Part shown: in pieces, positions 45,301 through 54,354 of the stretch
How the letters are laid out: each line of letters starts with the position of its first letter
Position numbering within the stretch: position 1 is the stretch's first letter
From: Ridgeia piscesae
Taxonomy: Eukaryota; Annelida; Polychaeta; Sabellida; Siboglinidae
Direction of reading: 5' to 3'
Assembly (NCBI GenBank): GCA_025642075.2
Contig: JAODUO010000039.1
Coordinates: 511,001 to 575,000 of the forward strand
DNA length: 64,000 nucleotides
Translations under genes and position numbers: made by a program
The notes under the pieces: generated by a model
What the model was told of the DNA's origin: nothing
What the model saw: the letters and a program-made list of their open reading frames with translations, nothing else
The model's database searches: none

Positions 45301-45836
45301 CGTATTCAGCCACTTGAGTCATGTTTGAAGCAGCCATGCAAACAGTGGGCTCCAGATGTTTTATTTTACATCTGGATTCCAAGGGCAGGACATAAATCTA
45401 TCCACCTGTTGTGTGAGCACTTTAGAAATGTCCATCTGTCCTGACCAGTGACCAGTCCCTCCACTGGTCATCTGCTGCTCCCATTAATTACTCCTGGGAG
45501 TCTCTAAGCTGCCTCATTAATCCTCTCTAATTACCTGTTCAGCAATTAAGTCACAAATTTGAATTTCAGCACATGCTGATTGTGCCTAGACAGCTGTTGG
45601 TGGAAATAAAAAATGTTAATCTTTAAAAACTAAACAATATATATGAATTGATTGTTTTGATGCTTATCGTTGGTTTCCTTTTGCTGCAGGATTGCCTACG
45701 AGCATGTCAAGAACAAATTGAGCAAGTGTTGTCGACGAGTCTACCTCAGACGTCAACGTCATCCATGAGCCAGTCCCCAAAGTGCGAGAACGGACATCCG
45801 ACGACGCCAACGGATGTTCGTGAAATCCACATCTGA
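39168..45836 (+). CDS. CCND: G1/S-specific cyclin D (cyclin D2-like), complete, 5 coding exons
   Basis: Joining the five coding exons gives 858 nt, or 285 residues plus TGA. Cyclin D is the regulatory subunit of CDK4/6; the complex phosphorylates Rb in the nucleus and drives the G1/S transition. Seen in the sequence: LxCxE (L3, C5, E7) for Rb binding; the hydrophobic-patch helix MVATWML (58-64); an N-terminal cyclin fold at about 22-150 containing SKLKE with K111, the equivalent of the CDK-contact Lys112 of human cyclin D1; a C-terminal cyclin fold at about 152-250; a Ser/Thr-rich tail; and TPTDVR with T276-P277, the counterpart of the Thr286 (D1)/Thr280 (D2) degron. Vertebrate D2 has 289 residues, so the length is normal. 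The start is the first ATG after an in-frame TAA at 39111, in good context (ccATGg). The splice phases 0,0,1,0 fit the vertebrate CCND layout. I call it the single invertebrate cyclin D; the D2 label reflects closest resemblance only. Confidence 0.97.
39363..40670 (+). other. Cyclin D intron 1
   Basis: This is a GT-AG intron of 1308 bp in phase 0. It contains a directly repeated 15-mer starting cacatgttag at 40406 and 40422, and a partial CTCF-core-like CCAGTAGGTGATG near 40489. I see no coding exon or mobile element in it. Confidence 0.9.
40671..40886 (+). CDS. CCND: Cyclin D exon 2, residues 66-137
   Basis: The acceptor is ttgtgctcag| and the donor is TTGCTG|GTGAGT, both in phase 0. The exon encodes [20 protein letters not shown], the [10 protein letters not shown] helix, SKLKE (K111), and the LTAEKL and YTDNSI segments, which is the core of the N-terminal cyclin box. 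Its edge against exon 1 rebuilds the uninterrupted family sequence ATWMLE-VCEEQ. Confidence 0.97.
40887..41637 (+). other. Cyclin D intron 2
   Basis: This is a GT-AG intron of 751 bp in phase 0, AT-rich toward its 3' end. I recognise nothing further in it. Confidence 0.9.
41638..41797 (+). CDS. CCND: Cyclin D exon 3, residues 138-191 (first base of codon 191)
   Basis: The acceptor is gttttctag| and the donor is ACAG|GTGAGA, leaving one base of the split Asp codon (phase 1). The exon encodes [16 protein letters not shown] and the [12 protein letters not shown] helix, the start of the C-terminal cyclin fold. The LGKLKW and TPHDF blocks are diagnostic of D-type cyclins. Confidence 0.96.
41798..44225 (+). 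other. Cyclin D intron 3
   Basis: This is a GT-AG intron of 2428 bp in phase 1 and the longest of the gene. It holds a CTCF-core-like match at 42449-42461 and a short tandem duplication (tttctgacccaacaact at 43381 and 43403). From about 42.6 kb onward CpG becomes sparse compared with intergenic DNA. No exon-like frame with splice sites was seen. Confidence 0.9.
42449..42461 (+). promoter_or_regulatory. CTCF-core-like motif, 12 of 13
   Basis: CCAGCAGGCGGCA lies in cyclin D intron 3 and differs from the core at one position. Confidence 0.3.
44226..44365 (+). CDS. CCND: Cyclin D exon 4, residues 191-237
   Basis: The acceptor is tgtttccag| and the donor is GACGCT|GTAAGT. The exon completes the split Asp codon and encodes [20 protein letters not shown] plus the helix ending in KITSIDA. 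The YPPSMIA.GSV block is strongly conserved in D cyclins. The stretch around [11 protein letters not shown] is the least conserved part and is typically variable between D1, D2 and D3. Confidence 0.96.
44366..45689 (+). other. Cyclin D intron 4
   Basis: This is a GT-AG intron of 1324 bp in phase 0. It is markedly CpG-poor, with 6 CpG in 44461-44940 by hand count. It contains a small hairpin, CCAGATGT/ACATCTGG, at 45352-45375. The texture of 44.5-45.55 kb suggests an old inserted repeat, but I cannot name one. Confidence 0.85.
45690..45836 (+). CDS. CCND: Cyclin D exon 5 (coding part), residues 238-285 and stop
   Basis: The acceptor is ttttgctgcag|. The exon encodes [14 protein letters not shown], then a tail of Ser/Thr/Gln/Pro and the terminal [10 protein letters not shown] before TGA at 45834. 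Phosphorylation of the Thr in TP by GSK3-type kinases controls nuclear export and turnover of vertebrate D cyclins; this Thr (T276) is present. The last four residues (EIHI) differ from the usual acidic D-[IVL]-D-[IL]. Confidence 0.96.
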   Translation, partial: DCLRACQEQIEQVLSTSLPQTSTSSMSQSPKCENGHPTTPTDVREIHI

Positions 45837-46255
45837 ACGTGATGCGTGGAGAGGCGATTGCGACATCATTCTCTCATGGACGTTACGAAAACGTGTCCGT
45901 CCTGGTCGGCACCGCGTCGAACCAGGAGTCGGTATCATACCAGAAGATGGTTTCGAACCACAAGACAGTGTCAAGGAAGACATCTGGAGATGTACGCACG
46001 GCATCGCACAGCACCTGGCATCGTCTCTGGCAGAATTTGTTTTAATGTTTGACTTGTGTTGTGACAAGTGGGTCTGTGATAACTCTTTTAATTTAATATG
46101 TTTATGCTGCGAACTGCCAATGATGCCAGGGTTGGGCCGTGGAGCGAGCGCCGGGGATTGACTTGCGACATCCGTGCCTTGAGGACGGTCGATCCCCGCA
46201 TCGGAAACATGCGAGAAGTTGACTCTTCGTGTTGACATGAGAGGCATCAACGCTG

Positions 46256-46264
46256 TTATTTATT
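46256..46264 (+). promoter_or_regulatory. AU-rich element nonamer in the cyclin D 3' UTR
   Basis: TTATTTATT matches the destabilising nonamer UUAUUUA(U/A)(U/A). It lies 420 nt after the stop codon, inside the probable UTR. Confidence 0.45.
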
Positions 46265-46402
46265 ATGATGTTACGTCATTCAGCGTTTATACGTGTTCTG
46301 AACTGGATACTGAATCAAGTCGGAATCGATTAGGAAATATAAGCTGTTATTTCAGGCACGGTATGGCGGGGCAATCTAGCCAGCCGCCGCGTCCTCTCAC
46401 TG

Positions 46403-46415
46403 CCAGTAGGTGGCA
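46403..46415 (+). promoter_or_regulatory. CTCF-core-like motif, exact match
   Basis: CCAGTAGGTGGCA matches CCASYAGRKGGCR at all 13 positions, inside the probable cyclin D 3' UTR. Confidence 0.4.
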
Positions 46416-47431
46416 CTGTTGTAGGCGAAGAATCGAAGGAACTTGCCAGGTCTGTCAGAAATGCCTGCACACTTTGTTCGTTGTTTGTTGTTGAAGTTTG
46501 CAAGTCGTTTGTATTGTTCTGTGCACGCTTCAGTGTTACAAGACATCATGTGAATGTTAGTGGGTGAGGGAGGTAATTCACAAAAAGTTTAGAAAAAATA
46601 TCATGGTTAACAAAGATTTGCATTTACGAAATAGCAACGGATCGTGCTGATCCGGAGGGGGGTAAGACATAGGGGGAAATAATTTATAAAACACAAAAAG
46701 ACAGTACAAAATAGTACTGTGACATGTCGGAAAGTCCTGCACTGGCATGTGTGTAGTTGTCATGTTTTATTGTTATGTACAAAATAATTTTATTGTGTAT
46801 GGAAGGCGTTCTTGTGATTATTTTCTCATAGTACAGGGGTTGTGATTGGTGTGTTGCTCCGACATCATCGGTGCTGACTGTAGGGACCCGTTGCCAAATA
46901 CTGCTGACACAGTTAGCATTGTTAGATGTGAGAAACTCCTCCGATTTTGTAATGTAAAGAAAACGTTTGACGAGCTGAAGCACACGGAGTCATGTGATAT
47001 AATTATTTCAGCGTTTCCCGTCAAAATACGTTTCGTAAAAGAATTGACGGAAAGCAGGAATACGCACACAGGGGTTGCTTTTGGCAATGTGGGTCTGGAG
47101 TGACTGGGCCAAACTCAGAATGTTGGAAACCTTAGGGGTCAGTTATATTTGGTCATCTAGCACCTCTATTTATAGGTGTGTAAGCTGTCTGGTTGTGGTC
47201 AGCCTTTCGTTGCTATCAAAGGATGGACATAAGAGTTGTGATAAGAACGTGTCTCAGTATTTGTATGGGCATGATGAAAGCCCTTGTCATCTTTATCGAC
47301 TGTACCATCAATGTCCGACCTGAACTACACAGGCCGGACATATCTATATCGGTCGAAACCATCGTCTTTTCATTGATAGTTTTACTATTATAACGATAGT
47401 TATTGATTCTATTCTACGTGCTATTTAATTA

Positions 47432-47440
47432 TTATTTATA
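47432..47440 (+). promoter_or_regulatory. Second AU-rich nonamer in the 3' UTR
   Basis: TTATTTATA fits UUAUUUA(U/A)(U/A). An overlapping pair of ATTTA pentamers follows at 47565-47573. Confidence 0.4.
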
Positions 47441-47901
47441 CGTCTCGTACACCACATCGTCCGATCGCGTATCAACAACGGGACTTTCAAAACAAACGAC
47501 GGATTTCTGATCAGGTGCAGTTATGGTCGTCGGCAACGCTGTCTGCGCTTGCACGGCTTGTTATATTTATTTATCATTTTATCAACTGATTCTTGTGCGT
47601 ATAAACCTACTTTTAAAGTCTGTATTTATGTCGCCTTATCTGCAGCTTTTGCGAACTATAACTTGTGGTACCTCGTGGACATGTGGTTGCCTCCAACCAC
47701 CAGTCACAGGGCTGGGGGTAAGAGGCTTCCACTAAGATATCTACTCTTGTGATGCATATATGACACTTGTAGTGTTGCTAGAGTCCGCATAATCAATGCA
47801 ACTATATCCACGCGCATGTTGGAAATCAACGAAGGCCTTCACTGTCGGTGAATGGTCAAGAACAGTCCGGTCTGTCAGATGGACATTCAATACTGCTGCT
47901 G

Positions 47902-47912
47902 CTACTACCTCA
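47902..47912 (+). promoter_or_regulatory. Candidate let-7 target site in the cyclin D 3' UTR
   Basis: CTACTACCTCA is exactly complementary to nucleotides 1-11 of let-7, including the canonical 8-mer site CTACCTCA. let-7 is conserved across bilaterians and represses D cyclins in vertebrates. Whether the site is transcribed depends on the UTR reaching this far. Confidence 0.5.
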
Positions 47913-48126
47913 GATATGAATACTATGTTTGTCGGCAAGGCTCACACTTGCTCTAGTGTTTCTCTTCTCTGTGTCTGTCCAACCTTGTCTTGTGTATGTG
48001 AGTCTGTTACTGAGATGTCATCAGCTGTCATACTTGGTTGTACTTTTAGGGTGATGATAGGAAATGTGAATCACACGACTGTCTTCATCCTTGTTCTGCG
48101 TGGCCAAATGCCAATGATAGTAAATT

Positions 48127-48132
48127 AATAAA
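48127..48132 (+). terminator. Alternative proximal polyadenylation signal
   Basis: This is an AATAAA hexamer 2.29 kb after the stop codon and 35 bp before a hAT-like MITE. It could yield a shorter cyclin D isoform lacking the Pumilio cluster. Confidence 0.35.
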
Positions 48133-48166
48133 AATGTTATAAACAAATATGCGATATTCTAGCGAA

Positions 48167-48459
48167 CAGGACTGGGACGAAAGTATTTGTTATTCATGAG
48201 TACTCGAGTATCGATTTTTCACAAAGTACTTGTTACTTGTTTGAGTATTTTGGGAATACTTTGCACGTGTTTTATCATTATGTGATCTTCAGTCAAAATG
48301 TCTCATATTTTTGATATCCTCATTGTATAAAAGCTATTGAGCTTTTATTGAGTAGTTGGGTTTACACTGAGTGGTTCAGATCACTTCATTTTTGTTAAGA
48401 AAAACAACTTAGAAGTATTGTTACTCGAGTACTCCAGTCAGATTCTCGTCCCAACCCTG
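48167..48459 (+). mobile_element. hAT-like MITE (non-autonomous DNA transposon), 293 bp
   Basis: The left end CAGGACTGGGACGAAA pairs with the inverted right end CAGGGTTGGGACGAGA. Inside them both halves carry GAGTACTCGAGTA in mirror position, so most of the element folds back. The flanks CTAGCGAA and GTAGCAAG share 5 of 8 positions, as expected for a decayed 8-bp hAT duplication. There is no coding capacity. It lies inside, or immediately after, the cyclin D 3' UTR. Confidence 0.65.
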
Positions 48460-48526
48460 GTAGCAAGACCTTTGAAAGGCACGATCAAGTCGACGTCATT
48501 AGTAGAATCTTGCATTGGGTCATGTC

Positions 48527-48601
48527 TGTAAATATGTGTGTTTACAACGCATTGTGTGGCGTTACCATTAAACGATGCATGTATATATATTTTTGTAAAT
48601 A
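48527..48601 (+). promoter_or_regulatory. Cluster of three Pumilio response elements
   Basis: UGUANAUA matches occur at 48527-48534 (TGTAAATA), 48580-48587 (TGTATATA) and 48594-48601 (TGTAAATA). They sit within 100 nt upstream of the polyadenylation signal at 48622, a usual position for PUF-binding sites. The surrounding AT richness raises the chance background somewhat. Confidence 0.5.
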
Positions 48602-48621
48602 ATGTGACAATGTCATCAACC

Positions 48622-48627
48622 AATAAA
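48622..48627 (+). terminator. Favoured polyadenylation signal of cyclin D
   Basis: AATAAA is followed about 25-60 nt later by T- and GT-rich sequence (48650-48690). The alternative proximal AATAAA is at 48127-48132. Confidence 0.45.
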
Positions 48628-49650
48628 ATTTACCATTTATAAAAAAATGATTGTCTCGTTAGTAATTTCTACTCGTCTTTGTAGTGTATCGTTTTCTATT
48701 AGATTTAGTATACTTTGGGTTTGCAGCGTTCCCCGTCAATTATAAATTAAAAAGTGCTCCATACGCCTCTGCCTGTGCAAGAAATAGTACAAATTACCCC
48801 AAGGTTCAGTCTATCGGACACAAGAGTCCATTAATTATAAACTGCGTATACCTCGCGTTTGCATTTCTTTAATGCAATATAATTAGTATAGCGTACACAT
48901 TAATTCCCCTGTCCCGATAATCGATTCGCTGATGAAGACACTAATATGTAACAGACGCCACTTGCCTGAGCAAACTAAGTTTTATCTTGGGAATTTCGAA
49001 TTAGTAGGCGGTATGTGGTGTCATGCGGCATGTGCACCGCTATAAATAATACATTAAATATTTATACGGTTCAGTCGTATGATTCTGTCTGTAAACATGG
49101 TCAACATTCACACAAGACACACGTGACGCTTGCTGGACGCTGATTAGCATAGCAACAAAACCAATGCCAACTATATGCGCAGTGATTTGTTCGGGTATGT
49201 TTAACTTGTGTTTATTACTTCCATAAATTTTCCCTGTTGTGTGGCTGGGATATATGTGCGTGAAAGACTACATTTATACCCAGTATCGAATATTTATTTC
49301 TCCGACGGATACCATGCATATGAGCTTATGCGTCAGAAGAGGTTTAGCCTTTAGGTTTCAAAACTTATATCCGTCAGAAGAAGCCTAGGTTTTGAAGCTT
49401 AACTAATAGCTACATAGATAGAAGGATACTTTTTATAGATGTAATCCATTTACTATGACATTTTCTGGGATATATCTATAATGCTACTGTCAATATAAGT
49501 GTTATATTTGGCCTTATTTGAAATGAACGCATGTCTAGCGCATGTTTCGTTATTCAAGTTTATAAGAAGTTAACATGTAAACATGCAGACGTTTTAAAAC
49601 GCGTCTTTCACATTTGTCAGAACTACAAACTATTCGATATTACATGCATG

Positions 49651-49677
49651 TAACTAACTAACTAACTAACTAACTAC
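49651..49677. repeat. (TAAC)n microsatellite
   Basis: Six to seven TAAC units. Confidence 0.9.
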
Positions 49678-51501
49678 ATAAAAAAGGTTTAATTATTATT
49701 TAGTTTACCCACCTGACTGAATGCTCCGCAAATGTGTAATTTCTTTATAAATGTAGCTAAGTGTATGTGATAAGATATTTACGGTGAATATGCCATAGGG
49801 GTGGGGTGTCTTTAAGCGCAACAAAATCGGATGTTGGGTGAACTGCAGCCGATTTCAATATGTATATAGATCGGTTTCACAATTTACGAAAAAATTCGCA
49901 TGGGATATTTCTGGTGACACAGAGAATTTCGTTTGACGTGCAAATGATGGAGGCCGATGAACGAATACAACGTTGTATTCTATTCATATGTAAATAGTCT
50001 ACTGAATTTCAATTTGAAAAGTAAAATCAAACGGAGATATCACGTGTACTCATTTATATAAACCGACGTAGCATTGTGTCAGTCTGACATTGGGTACAAA
50101 TACTAAACAGTCAGCGATAGAAAGGATTTGATTTCACTTCGTGAATGAAGTCAGAACATTACTTGGTAAACCTACCCTTTATTGGCGCCAACAGTTTATT
50201 TGATAGGCTGTAGGCCGAGGATATAACTGGACGGGGTTCGACATTGAAGCGTTATTAGTGTGTTTTGTCTGGTTCTGATTTAAATGGATTTGTGTTCGTT
50301 TCGTGTCAATCTGGAGTCGGGTATCGAAGTTTGTCGCAGCAATAGAGGACTCGGGGGTAGGTACCGACTGACCAACTAGTGTTGACAAAAGTTATTACCG
50401 TTCATCAATGACATGATTACAAGTGCAGACATGGAAACCGCTAGAATATGTTAACTTTATCTCGTATTTCACATAGTCATTCTGGTCCAGTCGTTGGTCC
50501 GTCTGGCAATTGCTTCCTTTCTTATTTTACCTGCATTTTGTTAGAAGATCCCGAGATTGCGTCATTCGCATAAGCCAATGTTCCTCAAAGCAAGTCCCAC
50601 GGAAGTTTTTTAAACTAGGCCACGAATCCCCTCACTAAAAATTGTAAATTCTCTAAAACAACAGAAATTTTTCGTATTCTACCAACAGTAGTTTGTATTT
50701 GTTTAGCCGTGAAGTGGAACTTGCGAGCTACTGCACTTCTGTGATTTTCTTCAAAAGTTCTCGCAATCATTTCAGTATGGCAAAGCTGCTTTACATGAGA
50801 ATCTTTATTACTGCATAATTAATATAAACAACACTGTTCATAAATATCTACAAAAGGTATTTTATGTCTTAGCTGTATTTAAACGTGTTAATTGAGAGAT
50901 AACTGGACAACACATATGCTGTTTGCGTAATTTTGAACATATTTGGGATGTTTCAGAAAACTGCCGGTAACTGGTAAATACATATTGCCCCTGCAAGAAC
51001 AAGAACAATAACTTTATTTGCGACCCTAAAATGTAATGATAATTTTTTTTAGTGAGTACAAATTTTGTGTAGGCACAAATTGATAATGCAAACATACACA
51101 TAATAGTTAAGTTAATACAAGTGTGCATATGTGTACGTATATTAACCATTACTTATATTAATGATTTAATCTGCAGCATTCTCATTGTGTTTAAGAAGAT
51201 AACATTAACACGTTTTGTAATGAATCTCTTATTTTGCACTGGATATACCAAACCAAATTCAGACAAAATAACCTCATGACCTTGATTGAACTGTTTACAT
51301 TTAATAATAACCTATTGTATATCGTTTGTTATTGACATTAAAATCAGTCATCCTACCCCAGTAATCAAGGTGAAAGAGACGGTACTAGCGATGGTCCAGC
51401 GTTTTCTTCACAAATTCTTTGTTTCGCCAGCACGTGACAAACTTGCGATGTATTATAATGTATCTTATGTTGTCTTCCCGGAAAAAAATGGTCGGATTCA
51501 A

Positions 51502-51581
51502 TGACGTCACGTAGCAGATGATTCGCGCCGAAATCGCTGTCTTTGTGTTGTTTTTGGCGGGAGTGGATTAAGCGCGGGAAA
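51502..51581. promoter_or_regulatory. CRE plus two E2F-type sites
   Basis: TGACGTCA (51502-51509), TTTGGCGGGA (51553-51562) and GCGCGGGAAA (51572-51581) lie within 80 bp in a CpG-rich island inside AT-rich DNA. No gene is visible next to it in either direction. Confidence 0.35.
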
Positions 51582-52520
51582 TTGTGTTTTCCGCTCTTCC
51601 TCGTGTATGTTTTGTATGTCGAGTAACTAGTGCTGAGCTACATCGCATGTTGATTGGCTTAGGGTGTGTTTCAGTGAACTTTATGAATATTACAGATTGT
51701 TTTATTTTTTTTCTACTTGCCGTTCTGCTTCGGTCCTGTCTAAACTCCTCCGATTCAATATCGATCAACACATAGAAATAAAACTTAATCGAAATCAATC
51801 AATAAACCAGTTTTTTATATGTAATTGTTGTCTATTTTAAGGTATGATATTAATCACATACCGTCATGCCTGTGCTTTGTTTTTGTTATTTGTTTATTTG
51901 TGTATTTATTTAGGACTATATAATCAGCGGAAGAATATCGATACCAGTAGAAAGCACACAGCGAGTGACGTAGACCCTACATGTAGATCTGACCTATACG
52001 GCCTATGCCCCAAATATACAACACAAAGAGCTGTAGGCCCCTATTTATTTGGGGTCTATAATGAAAACACGATGCTGTACCGACGCTATTTATGCGAGAC
52101 GAGGCCTTGTCCCTAAAATACAGATCTGTGGCAAATCGATAACCCTGAATGGAGATTCTGCTAAAACGTTTAGTCCCTCTTCCCTTCGAGGAAGCTCCCG
52201 TCCTGTCCACGATCTATGGGACAGGCCGAGACGTCCTTCCTGTCCCTGTGGCCCCAGAGGCAGACGCATTCTTCATACAGGCGTATCACCCAGCAGGCAA
52301 CCCAGCTTCTTGGGTCGAAAACCCAGCTGCCAGACGCATCCGCCCATTCACATGTCGCATGCAAATCATATGCAAATTACTAAGTCGTTTCTGATATTTG
52401 GGGCAGTTTGCTAAGGGTGGGTGACAGTGACACGCAAGAAGGTATTTCCTTCCGCGATGATAGGCCAGCGGCCTACATGACAGCTCCAGCGACGGTGGCG
52501 CCGGTCGCCAGGAGCTTGTC

Positions 52521-52820
52521 GGGTCCGTGTATATACCGTCTTTTCGTTTTGAAATTTGCGAACAAAAAACGAATTCGTTTTTTTCAAAAGTGAAGTAAGA
52601 AAACGATTATAATGTCCTATGCGTAATATGGCGAATACGTGCTAGAAAAACAAAATAACGATACCACTGGTGTACGTACCGTTTTTCATTTTTACTGCAT
52701 CAGTAATATTCACTATGAAAACGATTTTCGGCGCCACACGCGTTTCGTTTTTGGCCTTAAGAAGCTTCGCCTGCCCTTCAACTTCGGAAAAAAGGTGGTA
52801 GCTTCGGCAGGAAAATTCGG
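52521..52820 (+). mobile_element. Unclassified ~300-bp repeat element, copy A
   Basis: This copy is the approximate reverse complement of 54355-54688. Shared landmarks are GTCCGTGTATATACCGTCTT at the outer end, AGTGAAGTAAGAAAA, ACTGCATCAGTA, GCGCCACAC, CTTAAGAAGCTT, CTGCCCTTCAACTTCGG and GGTAGCTTCGGC at the inner end. No coding capacity or known terminal repeat was recognised. Confidence 0.65.
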
Positions 52821-53540
52821 TCTCGTTGACATCATTTTGAAAACAAACTCTCTGAAATTGCATTGCCGACGCGACATGTCAGGGTGAATATTGGTCGTCG
52901 TTTCTGCGCCGTGATATTATGAACAGTTTGGACAACTTCATAAACTATGCTGAATTTCCGTGGTAAACTACTTTATTAGTTATTACTAAATTACATTATT
53001 GGGTACTTTGTAGTACACTGTCTGAATCTGAATGTTATACAAAAATACATAACATAAAACGAGTATTTAAGATGGTATCATATGTGAAAGCTGAGTATAA
53101 TTTAATTTGTTAAGCTCTTCTGCTGATTTGCTACCCATCGTTCTAAAAATAGCAAACATACTGCATCTTCACAAAACTAAGAAACCACATCTGTATTTAA
53201 AATGTCACAGAAAAACGCATTTTATATCTTATTGTTAACTACTCAGATGGATTATGGCTGAGCTGGTGGGGTTACAATAATGTGCATGATACAGAAATAA
53301 AAATTATGCCAAACCACCTAAATATTTTAATTGTTTGGAAAATTAGACAAGGAACACTCAAATGCATACACACTCACTCATTCACTCACTCACTCACTCA
53401 CTCGCACAAACACGTATACATACGTCGGGATTATAGTTATGCGGTTGTGGAATTAACTTTTTACAAAGCTGAAGAAAATTTAAATATGGGTAATCTATTA
53501 CTTGCGAAATTGTACACGATTGTTTAAAACTAGAACGAGA
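52821..53540. other. Spacer between element copy A and the SINE
   Basis: AT-rich DNA with the (CACT)n; no gene seen. Confidence 0.65.
53365..53405. repeat. (CACT)n microsatellite
   Basis: CACTCACTCATTCACTCACT-type tetramers. Confidence 0.85.
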
Positions 53541-53850
53541 ATATATAGCACTGTATCTAGTTCTCAGGACTGCTCAAAGCACATTACAATTTACTTCCCT
53601 GACAGACCTGTTGAATCAAACACCATCTCGGCTTCTCTGGGAATCAATCAGCCACGCTGCAATTTATGCGCGAAAGCTGTTCATACAAATATCAACCACT
53701 GTCTATAGCCAGGTACTCATCCATACAGCTGAGTGAACTGGAATAATGTAGAGTGAGAAAACTTGCCCAAGGTTTAACATTGTAACACAGGATTCGAACC
53801 CGGGTTCTCTTCGGCGATAGTCCAAAGCTCTACCCATGAGCCACGGCGCT
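53541..53850 (-). mobile_element. tRNA-derived SINE, near full length (family 1)
   Basis: Read on the - strand, the head has a perfect A box TGGCTCATGGG (about 53834-53844) and a B box GGTTCGAATCC (53790-53800). A body with CCTTGGGCAAG, GAGTACCTGG and GACAGTGG follows, and it ends in a GTGCTATATA tail at 53541. The tRNA head has lost its cloverleaf, so it is not a tRNA gene. It matches the element at 23.5 kb through the body. Confidence 0.75.
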
Positions 53851-54354
53851 CTAAAAATGCAACGTCTAGTTCTAGTTATAAAATTCAAATCAATAACGTT
53901 CTTGTCCAGTCAAAATGGTACATTAGTTTTTCCCTTTAGATACTCTTTGGAATGCCAGTAATAAAATTGATAAAACACATAAAAGTGGTAAAAACTTTAT
54001 GACAGCCAGCACTAAGTAATTAATAAAAATAAGTAATTAATAAAAATAAATATATATCTATTGAGTTGAATTGAATTGAACTTTATCTAGGTTACAAATA
54101 TTGAGAAATAATATACAATGGATATGAAGACAGCAGTCAAATGTAGTAAATCAGGAGATCCTCTAGAAACTTATAATCGAGGATCACCAAACATTGCTTA
54201 ATAAGAATTTCTATGTTCAAAGCATGCAATTAGTGAATAGATTATCTCACAAAGCAGTTAATATATACACACAATATACACTACTTACAATATAACAAAT
54301 TGACTCGAGTATATTAATAAATACGTTTAATAAAACAAAACGCCATCAGTGCGG

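Larger units (their letters stand above)
45837..48640 (+). other. Probable cyclin D 3' UTR (about 2.8 kb)
   Basis: No convincing coding frame follows the stop codon. The first AATAAA is at 48127-48132 and the next is at 48622-48627. I favour the distal one because three Pumilio-type elements lie just upstream of it and a T/GT-rich stretch follows. Long 3' UTRs rich in control sites are usual for D cyclins. The extent is inference; a shorter isoform ending near 48.15 kb is equally possible. Confidence 0.5.
48641..52520. other. Gene-free downstream flank
   Basis: It is mostly AT-rich. It holds the TAAC repeat and the CRE/E2F cluster. The 81-residue frame at 52149-52394 is compositionally protein-like but unrecognised. 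Confidence 0.6.

Noticed and set aside
47892..47913. let-7 gene on the - strand
   Set aside because: Only nucleotides 1-11 match; the rest of the mature sequence and a precursor hairpin are absent, so it is a target-type match only.
53790..53850. tRNA gene on the - strand
   Set aside because: A and B boxes are perfect but the cloverleaf is not preserved, and the sequence continues into a SINE body with a second copy at 23.5 kb.
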